From Candidatus Latescibacterota bacterium (GTDB lineage Bacteria > Latescibacterota > UBA2968): DNA of 12,618 bases. This document shows, piece after piece, positions 1 through 6,928 of this stretch (positions within the stretch are counted from its first letter, which is position 1; every line of letters starts with the position of its first letter). A program made the translations under genes and the position numbers. Under the pieces are notes generated by a model, which did no database searches, was not told the DNA's origin, and worked only from the letters and a program-made list of their open reading frames with translations. The stretch covers positions 1 to 12,618 of the forward strand of contig JABIFK010000372.1 in assembly GCA_018650745.1 (NCBI GenBank), given 5' to 3'.

Positions 1-1
1 C

Positions 2-460
2 GATAAACCCCCCGACGCACACGACACCATAGGCATGATCGCCATTGACAAACACGGCGACATCGCCGCTGCCTGCACAACAAGTGGCGTCGCCTTCAAA
101 TTACCCGGTCGCGTAGGAGATTCCCCTCTCATTGGCAGCGGGCTATACGCCGACAATGAAGTGGGTGCCGCAGCTGCCACAGGACAAGGTGAAGAAATTG
201 CCCGTACCTGTGGGTCTTATGCCATTATCGAACACATGCGCCAAGGAAAATCACCTCAGGAAGCCTGTGAAGCCGTTGTCCAGCACCTCACCAAACGCGT
301 GCCCACATCCCAACAATTTCAAATGGCCTACATCGCCATTGACAAACACGGCAACTACGGTGGCGCAGCAGCCCGGGACAACTTTCATTTTGCCGTGACA
401 ACAGACAATGAAAACAACCTCTACCCCGCCAAATATTTCATACAAAACGAAACAACATAA
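2..460 (+). CDS. Glycosylasparaginase (N4-(beta-N-acetylglucosaminyl)-L-asparaginase), C-terminal part, truncated by the window edge
   Basis: The reading frame is open from base 2 to the TAA at 458-460 and has no start in the window. It begins a few residues before His-Asp-Thr-Ile-Gly-Met, the autoprocessing site of the Ntn-hydrolase glycosylasparaginase family. The Thr codon at 26-28 would become the N-terminal nucleophile of the beta subunit after cleavage of the Asp-Thr bond. Further family landmarks follow: Gly-Arg-Val-Gly-Asp-Ser-Pro (the Arg and Asp that bind the substrate carboxylate and amino groups), the Gly-Leu-Tyr-Ala-Asp segment and Ala-Thr-Gly-Gln-Gly-Glu. Known members cleave the GlcNAc-Asn bond or beta-aspartyl/asparagine-type substrates. 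The alpha subunit and any signal peptide lie outside the window, so cellular location is unknown. Family assignment is firm; substrate is not. Confidence 0.93.
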   Translation, partial: DKPPDAHDTIGMIAIDKHGDIAAACTTSGVAFKLPGRVGDSPLIGSGLYADNEVGAAAATGQGEEIARTCGSYAIIEHMRQGKSPQEACEAVVQHLTKRVPTSQQFQMAYIAIDKHGNYGGAAARDNFHFAVTTDNENNLYPAKYFIQNETT

Positions 461-477
461 ACCAACGTGGCATCTCT

Positions 478-521
478 AAAAATATACGGGAAGCCGATGA
501 GTCGGCTTCCCGTATATTTTT
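478..521 (+). terminator. Rho-independent terminator after the glycosylasparaginase gene
   Basis: Bases 478-497 pair perfectly with 502-521, giving a 20-bp stem with a TGAG loop. The stem has a GC-rich centre and ends in a T6 run on the + strand. The matching A run at its 5' side makes it potentially bidirectional. It lies 17 bases after the stop codon. Confidence 0.93.
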
Positions 522-555
522 TATGCAACGTAAGACCTCTGCCAACCGTCCAAAC

Positions 556-573
556 ATGTGATCCAAATCACAT
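556..573. promoter_or_regulatory. CRP/FNR-family operator-like palindrome (TGTGA-N6-TCACA)
   Basis: The sequence ATGTGAT-CCAA-ATCACAT is an 18-base perfect inverted repeat (7-base arms) and contains the complete CRP core TGTGA-N6-TCACA. Its centre (564.5) lies 41.5 bases before the start predicted from the TATTAA box and 61.5 bases before that from the TATAAC box. These are the canonical class II and class I activator positions. The regulator itself is not in the window, so which CRP/FNR-family protein binds is inference. Confidence 0.6.
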
Positions 574-593
574 CAAAACCAACAAAACAGCGG

Positions 594-619
594 TATTAAA
601 GGTAGCTTCATCGTATAAC
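594..619 (+). promoter_or_regulatory. Candidate promoter -10 boxes for the DUF3047/barrel operon
   Basis: Two alternative -10 hexamers are visible, TATTAA at 594-599 and TATAAC at 614-619, giving predicted starts near 606 and 626. Neither has a recognisable TTGACA-like -35 box, as expected for an activator-dependent promoter. The two are exactly two helical turns apart, so the sequence does not say which is used. The leader to the ATG at 670 would be about 44 to 64 bases. Confidence 0.4.
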
Positions 620-669
620 AGATCACAATTTCCGTTTGCCTAAATATCTTATTTGCTTACGTTTCTTCT

Positions 670-1647
670 ATGCGATTTTTCCGCCTCATATTTTTAGCAT
701 CAAAACACCCTTTCCGAGCCTATTTTTTGTGGTTTGCCTTAGGTTTGCTCTACCTGCTTGCCTATGTCTGGCCTCTATTTGCAGCTGAAACACCATCTGA
801 TTCCACACAAGTTGTACCAACCACCCAAGATGTAACCCAACCTGCCATACCCCTCCAAGATTCTCTCAGCACACCAACGATCAAAACCGACCCGATTGAC
901 GTCACCCCCCTACCAGACCCCAATCAACCCCCTCTAGACTGGATTACGCCTTCTGGCGACTCCACACAGGTACTGGACGATTTCGAATATCCAAAACGAC
1001 TCAACAGTTATCCCGATGACATATGGGGAGGGCGCTCAGGACTTTTCTACAGAGAAACACCCAAAGCTGAGGTTTATTACAAAATCCAAAAGGAAGGTAA
1101 AAACCACTATCTCGCGGCCCAAACCACGGGTGAAGCCGTCAACTTTGGGCGTGAAACCAATATCAAATCTCGTGGTCGAGAAAGAAAAGCCAACCTCCGT
1201 CAGTACAAAAAGCTACGCTGGCGCTGGCGTGTACACAGTTTGCCCGAAGGGTCTGATGAGCGAGAAAGTAATACAAATGACAGTGCTGCAGCAGTACGTC
1301 TTGTGTTTCGTACTGGAATTCTTCCAACTTCGGGCAAATCTCTCAAATATATATGGAGTGAAACATTGCCTTCAGGCACCGTCATTAAGAGCGGAAACCA
1401 ATATACCATTGTGTTACGCAGTGGCCAAAAAGACTTAGGCAAGTGGGTATGGGAAGAAATCAATGCCTATGACGATTACGTCCACTTATTTGGTGGTAAC
1501 CCCCGTCCTGTAGATCTTTTAGGTTTGCTGACCGATTCGAACAACACAGATTCCTTTGTCAAAGCCGATTACGACGACATCACCTTTATTATACCAAGAC
1601 CAGATAACGTAAAAATGATACCTGACTTTATGTTAGACAATCCCTAA
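670..1647 (+). CDS. DUF3047 family envelope protein with N-terminal membrane anchor or signal peptide
   Basis: The protein has 325 residues. Residues about 17-38 are a strongly hydrophobic segment after a basic N-terminus, ending in Phe-Ala-Ala-Glu, so this is either a cleaved signal peptide or a signal anchor. Residues about 40-95 form a Pro/Thr/Asp-rich linker. Residues about 100-310 carry DUF3047 landmarks: Leu-Arg-Trp-Arg-Trp-Arg-Val (182-188), Asp-Ser-Ala-Ala-Ala-Val-Arg-Leu-Val-Phe (204-213), Tyr-Ile-Trp-Ser-Glu (227-231), Val-Leu-Arg-Ser-Gly (248-252) and the Thr-Asp-Ser-Asn-Asn-Thr segment (288-293). No biochemical function is established for this family. No Shine-Dalgarno sequence is visible before the ATG, but the start is needed to keep the hydrophobic segment. 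It lies upstream of and close to a barrel gene, probably in one operon. Confidence 0.87.
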   Translation: MRFFRLIFLASKHPFRAYFLWFALGLLYLLAYVWPLFAAETPSDSTQVVPTTQDVTQPAIPLQDSLSTPTIKTDPIDVTPLPDPNQPPLDWITPSGDSTQVLDDFEYPKRLNSYPDDIWGGRSGLFYRETPKAEVYYKIQKEGKNHYLAAQTTGEAVNFGRETNIKSRGRERKANLRQYKKLRWRWRVHSLPEGSDERESNTNDSAAAVRLVFRTGILPTSGKSLKYIWSETLPSGTVIKSGNQYTIVLRSGQKDLGKWVWEEINAYDDYVHLFGGNPRPVDLLGLLTDSNNTDSFVKADYDDITFIIPRPDNVKMIPDFMLDNP

Positions 1648-1775
1648 AAGTGGGGGACCTATGACAAACAATCCGTTTAAAACTATCAACGCCAAGCATC
1701 TAAAACCGTTGATTCAAAATACAACAATGATTACCTTCTTAAGGGAACACATGTCGAGATTTTCGGCAACAATAC

Positions 1776-1780
1776 GGAGG
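1776..1780 (+). promoter_or_regulatory. Shine-Dalgarno sequence deciding the start of the barrel gene
   Basis: GGAGG at 1776-1780 lies six bases before the ATG at 1787. This is the best-spaced ribosome binding site among the in-frame candidates and directly precedes a clean signal peptide. Competing starts at 1661 (GGGGG four bases upstream) and 1751 (AAGGGA four bases upstream) are poorer matches. Confidence 0.6.
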
Positions 1781-1786
1781 CAACAA

Positions 1787-2962
1787 ATGAGCACAAAACA
1801 TACGTGCATTCGAACCCTTGCAAAGTGCGGGTTACTCCTTACGACACTGTTATCGCCCACGTGGGCACAAAATGTTTCAGTAACCGACTACAGTGTGCCC
1901 GTCAGCCAATCCACCAATCTCAGAATTGACGGCCTAAGCTTCAGTTATGTCACTGAAGGTGAAGATGTACTTGTCGAAGGCGGCGATGCAGGTATTGTCT
2001 ATAAAAAATTCTACAACTCATTGCCCTATGCGTATTCCTTCGACTTCTTGGGTTCAGCATCCTATAACCGAGAACCCTCAGGCAATCGTACAGGCACTTT
2101 TTCATCTGACTTTAGAATTCAGGTACAAAAATACTTCAAAGACACCAACAAATTCTTTTACTCATTTAGTCCCAATGTTCAATATCGTAAGAGCTTTGAC
2201 CGCCCTCAAACCGATGTCACTGTCGGTTTGGGATATGGACGTTTTATCGACGCAACCGCATTGCGAAAAGCGGTGCGCATAGAAGATTTTCTGTATAAAG
2301 AAGGGGTTCTTGCCGACCTTCTGCCCAAAGAAACAATGGTTGAATTGGGGCACATCATCGACAAAGAAGATGAATACCGCGACTTGTATGATGATCGCAG
2401 CTACCAAAATTATTGGTATGAAGACATGAGCAACGAAATTACCAAAACGGGTTTGGTGCTCGATAAAATTGGCGCCATTGGCCTGTTGCGTATGCGCGAG
2501 GTACTCACACAAGAAACCATTAATGATCGCTTTTTTGGCTGGGATGTCAATCTCGGTGTACAAATGGAAGTCCTCACCGCCGAAGAAGGAGACAAGCGCA
2601 AAGACCCCGGCATGGCCTTCAACTTCCGTTATTCTCGCCCCATCAATTGGAGCACACAGGTCAACACAGACTTCCAATTCGATACCCCATTTAACGACGA
2701 CTTTGGGCGAGAATACACACTGACACAAAACATCGATTTCATCTATGAAATCACCAACAGAATAGCCTTTACAACAACCAATACAATCCGCTTGCGCAAA
2801 CAACGCCTAAGCGATGCAAAACTGAGCGTCAACTCGTCTATCGATTTTAACTTCTTTATCGAAAATAAAATCGTATTCAGGATATCAGATCAATTCTTCA
2901 AAGCCGAAGGAGCATCCTTTCGCCAAAGCTTCAATGTTGCACTCAGTTATAGAATCTTTTAA
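1787..2962 (+). CDS. Uncharacterised outer-membrane beta-barrel protein with helical insert
   Basis: The preferred start at 1787 gives 391 residues. The N-terminus is a classic signal peptide: Lys/Arg-containing start, hydrophobic core at about 14-22, likely cleavage after Thr-Trp-Ala27. Residues about 45-150 and 258-391 consist of alternating amphipathic beta-strands, and the protein ends Ser-Tyr-Arg-Ile-Phe, a terminal aromatic beta-signal expected for BAM-dependent insertion. Between them, residues about 154-248 are charged, Leu/Glu/Asp/Tyr-rich and look alpha-helical, which is unusual for a simple porin. The frame stays open upstream to an ATG at 1661, 13 bases after the preceding stop; using it would add 42 residues that spoil the signal peptide. 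Co-transcription with the DUF3047 gene is likely. I cannot name the family or assign a substrate. Confidence 0.82.
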   Translation: MSTKHTCIRTLAKCGLLLTTLLSPTWAQNVSVTDYSVPVSQSTNLRIDGLSFSYVTEGEDVLVEGGDAGIVYKKFYNSLPYAYSFDFLGSASYNREPSGNRTGTFSSDFRIQVQKYFKDTNKFFYSFSPNVQYRKSFDRPQTDVTVGLGYGRFIDATALRKAVRIEDFLYKEGVLADLLPKETMVELGHIIDKEDEYRDLYDDRSYQNYWYEDMSNEITKTGLVLDKIGAIGLLRMREVLTQETINDRFFGWDVNLGVQMEVLTAEEGDKRKDPGMAFNFRYSRPINWSTQVNTDFQFDTPFNDDFGREYTLTQNIDFIYEITNRIAFTTTNTIRLRKQRLSDAKLSVNSSIDFNFFIENKIVFRISDQFFKAEGASFRQSFNVALSYRIF

Positions 2963-3020
2963 GTCAGACCCTCAAGCATTTCAACTAACCATTAAAAAAG
3001 AAACCGTTTCCGATCCAAAA

Positions 3021-3045
3021 ATCCTAAAAAGGATATTTCATTTTT
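3021..3045 (+). terminator. Possible weak terminator after the barrel gene
   Basis: ATCCT (3021-3025) pairs with AGGAT (3030-3034) around a four-base A loop, followed by a T-rich stretch ATTTCATTTTT. The stem is only five pairs and AT-rich, so it may not act alone. It is the only + strand candidate in this convergent intergenic region. Confidence 0.3.
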
Positions 3046-3051
3046 CCCAAT

Positions 3052-3094
3052 AAAAAAACCTCCGAAGCGAACACGTATGTTCACCTCAGAGGTT
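3052..3094 (-). terminator. Rho-independent terminator of the transketolase-like gene
   Basis: Bases 3057-3072 pair with 3079-3094 around a six-base loop (3073-3078). Read as minus-strand RNA, the 16-bp stem is continuous because its imperfect positions are G-U wobbles; on the + strand they would be A-C mismatches. The stem is followed by seven U residues (A run 3052-3058). This asymmetry shows the hairpin works on the minus strand, 40 bases after the transketolase stop. Confidence 0.88.
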
Positions 3095-3133
3095 CCAATA
3101 ATCCGTCATCAAGCTCAAAAGCCAGATACGTCA

Positions 3134-5386
3134 TTATCCATTGATTGTTTCTACTGCTTCCACCACGGCCTCAGCTGTAATGCCAAAATGCGCCCACGTT
3201 TCTTCCATGCCTACCGAAGGCGCAATGCGTGGATCCGTAATACCCACATGTGCGTGTGCAACCCCTTGCACAGATGCTGCGGTACCGACCAAAGCCGCAA
3301 AACCACGCAAACCCGTCTCCGGTGTACCAATTTTACCATCCTCAATGGTCACAACACCTTCATATTTCCCAACCAAATCAGATAACACACCCTCAGCAAT
3401 CGGTAAACCATTCACAACATAAACATCCGTTGCAACACCTTTTCCATTGAGCGCCTCTGCTGCATGACCACCCAAATAAGCTGGTGCACCCAATGCAAAA
3501 ATAGCGTGTTTGGCACCATCCGTTTGCCGATAAGCCGTCACAGCTTCCCATTCATCTTCTGGCCCCCACAACGGTCCTGAGCCATCTTGCTTTTGCAAAA
3601 CAGGCAAGTCCGAATCACGCGGCACACCAATCACATGCCCACCATAATGAGCCGCCATATCTTTCACAGCCAAAAATGCAGATCGCGTGTCACTGGGTGC
3701 ATAAAAACGATGCAAATAAGGCAAATACGTCAACGCCACATTGATCCAATCCAATCCCCAGCCCGAAAAGTGATCACGCCCCGTACACGCACCCACATGA
3801 GACAAGTGAAACACCACATTCAACCCTTCATTTACCCCATTCAAATTGCGCTGGTACTGCCACATATCAAATCCTTCACGCGCAATCCCTTCAAAAAATG
3901 CGGCAAATGTAGACACCACATTCAATTGTGGGCTGTGTGAACTCATTGCCAAACCATTGGCCATCAAAGTAGCCACTTGCTCTTCAATACTCATTTCAAA
4001 TTGATGATCAGCAGCCAAATGAGAGCGTGCCGCAGACAGTTTTGTTGAGGGATCCAAATCACAGCTCACCACAAACACCTGATCGGCAAAAGATTCGGCT
4101 ACCAATGCATATGCCGCTGATGCGCCATCACGTGGGCTGGCCTTGTCTTCGGCCAATAGCACACCACTCAATTTTTCTGCCGGAATCACCAAATTTTCAC
4201 TGCCAGGTGCTGGGCGCGCAGTCGTTACCACCTGACGGGGGCCTTTTTGCCGAACCGCGTCCAATGCTGCAGCTTGTTCGTCTGCAACCTGAAACATAGG
4301 CCCAGACAATACGGTTTTTTCATCACGGCCCTTCATGCTCCCATCGTGATGGTTTTTTCCGCCTGGCAAGTCATTCACCAAAAATACACATTCAAACATC
4401 GGCTCCACATCGCGGTAACTCATCAGAGAACCCGGTACCCAAACCACCTTATCCATAGGCACATCATTTTTTCCCGCAAAAGCTTCTAACTCAGCCGTCA
4501 CACCATATCGGTCACCAAATGCCGCAAGTGTCGTCTTTTCATCCGAATACCCCACCGGATAAATCAAGCTGGGTTTGCCTGCTTGTGCCAATTGGTAGGC
4601 TTCACGATACGCACCATACAACGCCACATTATCGTGCAACGATGGAATCTCCAAAACTTCAATCCCCAACGAAGCAACCACAGGTCTCGGGTCCACATCC
4701 ATAATATTGGCCGTACTGCTCGACAACTGAATGCCGTTGCGATGCATCACAAACGTAATCGGTGCCCCTTGTGTCGATGCGCCATTAAAGCCATTTAATG
4801 CTTGGCCCGAAATCCACCCAGCATCTCCACAATGGGTGATTACCCACGCGTGGTCATGAAGCGCCTTTTTACCCAACGCCTGGCCCACAGCCACCGGAAC
4901 CATCACGCCCAAACGCCCACCATTAAGCTGTGTGCCACCGGGCAACCAAGCCACATGCCCCGGAAAGTCCAGACCTCTGCGAAACCCTGTCACAACTTCA
5001 TCGGCATCTACAAAGCCATATGCAGCCAACGCCGCAAAATAGCCGATACTGGTATGGGCATGTTCAATCGTATACGTAATTTTTTCATAGTCTGACACGG
5101 CCAAACTCATCAGCAGCCCAGGAATCAACTCCAAACCACCACCCAAGTGATCCAATTCACCAATTTCAGCCAGCGAGGACAAAGATCGAATGGCAGTAGT
5201 GGCCGCATCAACCTGCAATGCGCCCAAAGCCAAGTCATCCGCCTTACTTAAAGCATCCGTATTAGCAATATCAATTTGAAATGCCAAAGCCTTTGACGTA
5301 ATCTGATCACCCAAAAATTGAGCATCGCCCAACAAGGCCTCATTACGTACGGCTTGTTGCTCCGTCAAATTTCCTAAATTAGACAT
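3134..5386 (-). CDS. Transketolase-like thiamine-diphosphate enzyme, divergent
   Basis: The 750-residue protein has the three-domain transketolase layout. The N-terminal ThDP (PP) domain carries Gly-Asp-Ala-Gly-Trp at 187-191, with Asn217-Gly218 about 30 residues later; this matches the ThDP motif GDG-X(25-30)-N in altered form. The Pyr domain (about 415-600) carries Ser-Ile-Glu-Glu-Gln (466-470), which holds the expected catalytic Glu. The C-terminal domain (about 625-750) contains a nucleotide-fold-like Val-Val-Asn-Gly-Leu-Pro segment. Transketolases move two-carbon ketol units between sugar phosphates in the cytoplasm; the altered motif makes the exact donor and acceptor uncertain. The start at 5386 is chosen because GGAGG lies six bases upstream; the frame extends 12 codons further without a better site. 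The gene is divergent from a sugar isomerase. Its leader contains a terminator-like hairpin. Confidence 0.88.
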   Translation of the reverse strand: MSNLGNLTEQQAVRNEALLGDAQFLGDQITSKALAFQIDIANTDALSKADDLALGALQVDAATTAIRSLSSLAEIGELDHLGGGLELIPGLLMSLAVSDYEKITYTIEHAHTSIGYFAALAAYGFVDADEVVTGFRRGLDFPGHVAWLPGGTQLNGGRLGVMVPVAVGQALGKKALHDHAWVITHCGDAGWISGQALNGFNGASTQGAPITFVMHRNGIQLSSSTANIMDVDPRPVVASLGIEVLEIPSLHDNVALYGAYREAYQLAQAGKPSLIYPVGYSDEKTTLAAFGDRYGVTAELEAFAGKNDVPMDKVVWVPGSLMSYRDVEPMFECVFLVNDLPGGKNHHDGSMKGRDEKTVLSGPMFQVADEQAAALDAVRQKGPRQVVTTARPAPGSENLVIPAEKLSGVLLAEDKASPRDGASAAYALVAESFADQVFVVSCDLDPSTKLSAARSHLAADHQFEMSIEEQVATLMANGLAMSSHSPQLNVVSTFAAFFEGIAREGFDMWQYQRNLNGVNEGLNVVFHLSHVGACTGRDHFSGWGLDWINVALTYLPYLHRFYAPSDTRSAFLAVKDMAAHYGGHVIGVPRDSDLPVLQKQDGSGPLWGPEDEWEAVTAYRQTDGAKHAIFALGAPAYLGGHAAEALNGKGVATDVYVVNGLPIAEGVLSDLVGKYEGVVTIEDGKIGTPETGLRGFAALVGTAASVQGVAHAHVGITDPRIAPSVGMEETWAHFGITAEAVVEAVETING

Positions 5387-5454
5387 ACCATACCTCCAAA
5401 CAAATAAAAACAATATTGTCATGTGATGAATTCTAAAAATACACCCTCATATCC

Positions 5455-5493
5455 AAAAAGGCCAGCACTTTCCACGCATCAAAAGTACTGGCC
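5455..5493 (-). terminator. Terminator-like hairpin in the 5' leader of the transketolase gene (possible attenuator)
   Basis: GGCCAG (5460-5465) pairs with CTGGCC (5488-5493), and ACTTT (5467-5471) with AAAGT (5482-5486), around a single mismatch and a ten-base loop. On the minus strand the stem runs directly into five U residues (5459-5455). No minus-strand gene lies upstream that needs a terminator here, so it sits in the transketolase leader, about 70 bases before the start codon. Whether it attenuates transcription is inference. Confidence 0.6.
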
Positions 5494-5517
5494 TCAAGGC
5501 ATCTCGTATGGTATTTT

Positions 5518-5548
5518 AGTATAAAATCAATCACAGATCTCAAGTCAA
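5518..5548 (-). promoter_or_regulatory. Candidate promoter for the transketolase-like gene
   Basis: On the minus strand TTGACT (5548-5543) and TATACT (5523-5518) match the sigma-70 boxes well, but the 19-base spacer is longer than the ideal 17. The predicted start near 5511 would place the leader hairpin about 18 bases into the transcript. A weaker promoter downstream of the hairpin cannot be excluded. Confidence 0.4.
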
Positions 5549-5596
5549 AATGTCACAGGTCAACAAAAACAGTGTAGATTTCAAGTTTTTCGACGC

Positions 5597-5624
5597 GTGA
5601 CCTGCGACCTGCAACTTGTGGCAA
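5597..5624 (+). repeat. Short degenerate heptanucleotide tandem repeat
   Basis: Four seven-base units follow one another: GTGACCT, GCGACCT, GCAACTT and GTGGCAA. The first two differ at one position and the others are increasingly degenerate. It lies in the leader of the isomerase gene, 29 bases before its ATG. Similar heptad tracts occur between genes in several bacterial groups; no function is assigned. Confidence 0.5.
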
Positions 5625-5652
5625 GCCCTTCAATTTCCAAAGGAGCTTCAAG

Positions 5653-6420
5653 ATGACCATGATAGCCGCACAAATGTACACCGTTCGAGAATTTACCAAA
5701 ACTCCCGAAGACATTACCAAATCCATTCAAAAAGTCAAAGACATTGGGTACGATGCCATGCAAGTTTCTGGTTTTGGCCCCATAGACCCCAATGAACTGC
5801 GCAAAATTGCCGATGACATTGGTGTAGAAATTTGCGCCACACATACGGGCTTTGATCGCATGCGCGAAGAAACACAAGCCGTCATTGACGAGCACCACAT
5901 TCTCGGTTGCAAATACCCAGCCATTGGCGGGTTGCCCCAATCTTATAGAGAAGACGGTGAAGCAGGATACAAACAATTTGCACAAGAAGCTTCAGAAGTG
6001 GGTCGCAAATTTGCCGAAGCAGGTCTAACCTTTGGTTATCACAACCACAATTTTGAATTTCAAAAATTCGGCAACCGCACCGCACTTGAAATCATTTTAG
6101 AAGAAAGTGATCCCAAGGCCGTACAACTCGAAATTGATGTTTATTGGATACAAGCCGGTGGTGCAGACCCTGCCGCCTGGATCAAAAAAGCCAATGGTCG
6201 CATTGACCTCATCCACGTCAAAGACATGGCCATTGAAGGCCGCGAACAACGCTTTGCCGAGGTGGGCGAAGGCAATATGAATTGGGAAGCCATTCTCGAA
6301 GCTGGCCGCGAATCGGGCACCCGTTGGTACATTGTTGAACAAGATCGGTGTTATGACCGCGATCCTTTTGACAGCCTCAAAATCAGCTTTAACAACCTCA
6401 AAGGCATGGGGCTTTCATAG
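5653..6420 (+). CDS. Sugar phosphate isomerase/epimerase (TIM-barrel, AP-endonuclease-2 fold)
   Basis: The 255-residue cytoplasmic protein is full length for the xylose-isomerase-like TIM-barrel family. Typical features are Gly-Tyr-His-Asn-His-Asn-Phe-Glu-Phe (128-136), Leu-Glu-Ile-Asp-Val-Tyr-Trp (159-165), Ile-His-Val-Lys-Asp-Met (187-192), the Gly-Glu-Gly-Asn-Met-Asn-Trp segment (205-211) and Ile-Val-Glu-Gln-Asp (227-231). The Glu, Asp and His residues of these motifs supply the divalent metal site in known members, which isomerise or epimerise sugars, inositols or ketoacid sugars. A strong AAAGGAG (5639-5645) precedes the ATG by seven bases. It is divergent from the transketolase-like gene and directly followed by a GNAT gene. 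The substrate cannot be named from sequence. Confidence 0.9.
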   Translation: MTMIAAQMYTVREFTKTPEDITKSIQKVKDIGYDAMQVSGFGPIDPNELRKIADDIGVEICATHTGFDRMREETQAVIDEHHILGCKYPAIGGLPQSYREDGEAGYKQFAQEASEVGRKFAEAGLTFGYHNHNFEFQKFGNRTALEIILEESDPKAVQLEIDVYWIQAGGADPAAWIKKANGRIDLIHVKDMAIEGREQRFAEVGEGNMNWEAILEAGRESGTRWYIVEQDRCYDRDPFDSLKISFNNLKGMGLS

Positions 6421-6421
6421 C

Positions 6422-6928
6422 GTGTTACAATTGGCCGACAACGCAGAACAGACTATACCGTTTGAAACGCGCAGCATCGAAAACGTGTCCCAATCAGAAG
6501 TGGTCGCTTTTATTCACCACATTTTATCCAGTGAATGCGGCATGCGAGTGCGCAGGCAACTCGAATCTTCTGTAGCACAATTTTTCGAACACTTCGACAC
6601 CAACACGCACCTGTTTACCGCATACTACGACAACGATAGGCTCTGTGGTCTTTTGGGCGTTAATTTTCGAAGTGAAACAACTGCCATACTCAAATGGATC
6701 TTTGTTGCCCAAGAAGCACGCAACAAGGGGCTGGGCAGTTATCTCATTGACTCAGCAATCTCTTTTGCACATCAAACGGGTTACCAACGCCTGATTCTTT
6801 GCACGGCCACTAAAATGGAAGCCGCACATTATCTTTATCGCAAAAAGGGATTTGTCTTCAAAGAAGATGTCACCTTCTGGCGACGCCCCATGAAAATCCT
6901 CGAATGCGATCTCAGTACCGTCTCATAA
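6422..6928 (+). CDS. GNAT family N-acetyltransferase
   Basis: The protein has 168 residues if it starts at the GTG at 6422, which lies one base after the isomerase stop; TTG at 6431 is an alternative. No in-frame ATG is close by, and the frame stays open upstream inside the isomerase gene. The acetyl-CoA-binding motif A is clear: Trp-Ile-Phe-Val-Ala-Gln-Glu-Ala-Arg-Asn-Lys-Gly-Leu-Gly-Ser (92-106), with the Arg-x-x-Gly-x-Gly core at 100-105. The motif B region Ala-His-Tyr-Leu-Tyr-Arg-Lys-Lys-Gly-Phe (135-144) follows. The enzyme would acetylate an amine, but its acceptor is unknown. The arrangement suggests translation coupled to the isomerase. The stop codon overlaps the following terminator stem. 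Confidence 0.85.
   Translation: MLQLADNAEQTIPFETRSIENVSQSEVVAFIHHILSSECGMRVRRQLESSVAQFFEHFDTNTHLFTAYYDNDRLCGLLGVNFRSETTAILKWIFVAQEARNKGLGSYLIDSAISFAHQTGYQRLILCTATKMEAAHYLYRKKGFVFKEDVTFWRRPMKILECDLSTVS

Noticed and set aside
2162..2803. 213-codon minus-strand open frame inside the barrel gene
   Set aside because: The + strand frame has a signal peptide, a good ribosome binding site and a terminal beta-signal. The minus frame shows only the Cys/Val/Phe bias of a shadow frame.
5387..5560. TPP riboswitch ahead of the ThDP-dependent enzyme
   Set aside because: The conserved CUGAGA and ACCUGAUCUGG-type cores are absent from the leader, and transketolase genes are users rather than makers of the cofactor.
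6332..6421. Extended N-terminus of the GNAT protein overlapping the isomerase
   Set aside because: The extension would lie wholly within the isomerase coding sequence, is out of its frame and has no family similarity; GTG at 6422 directly after the isomerase stop is simpler.
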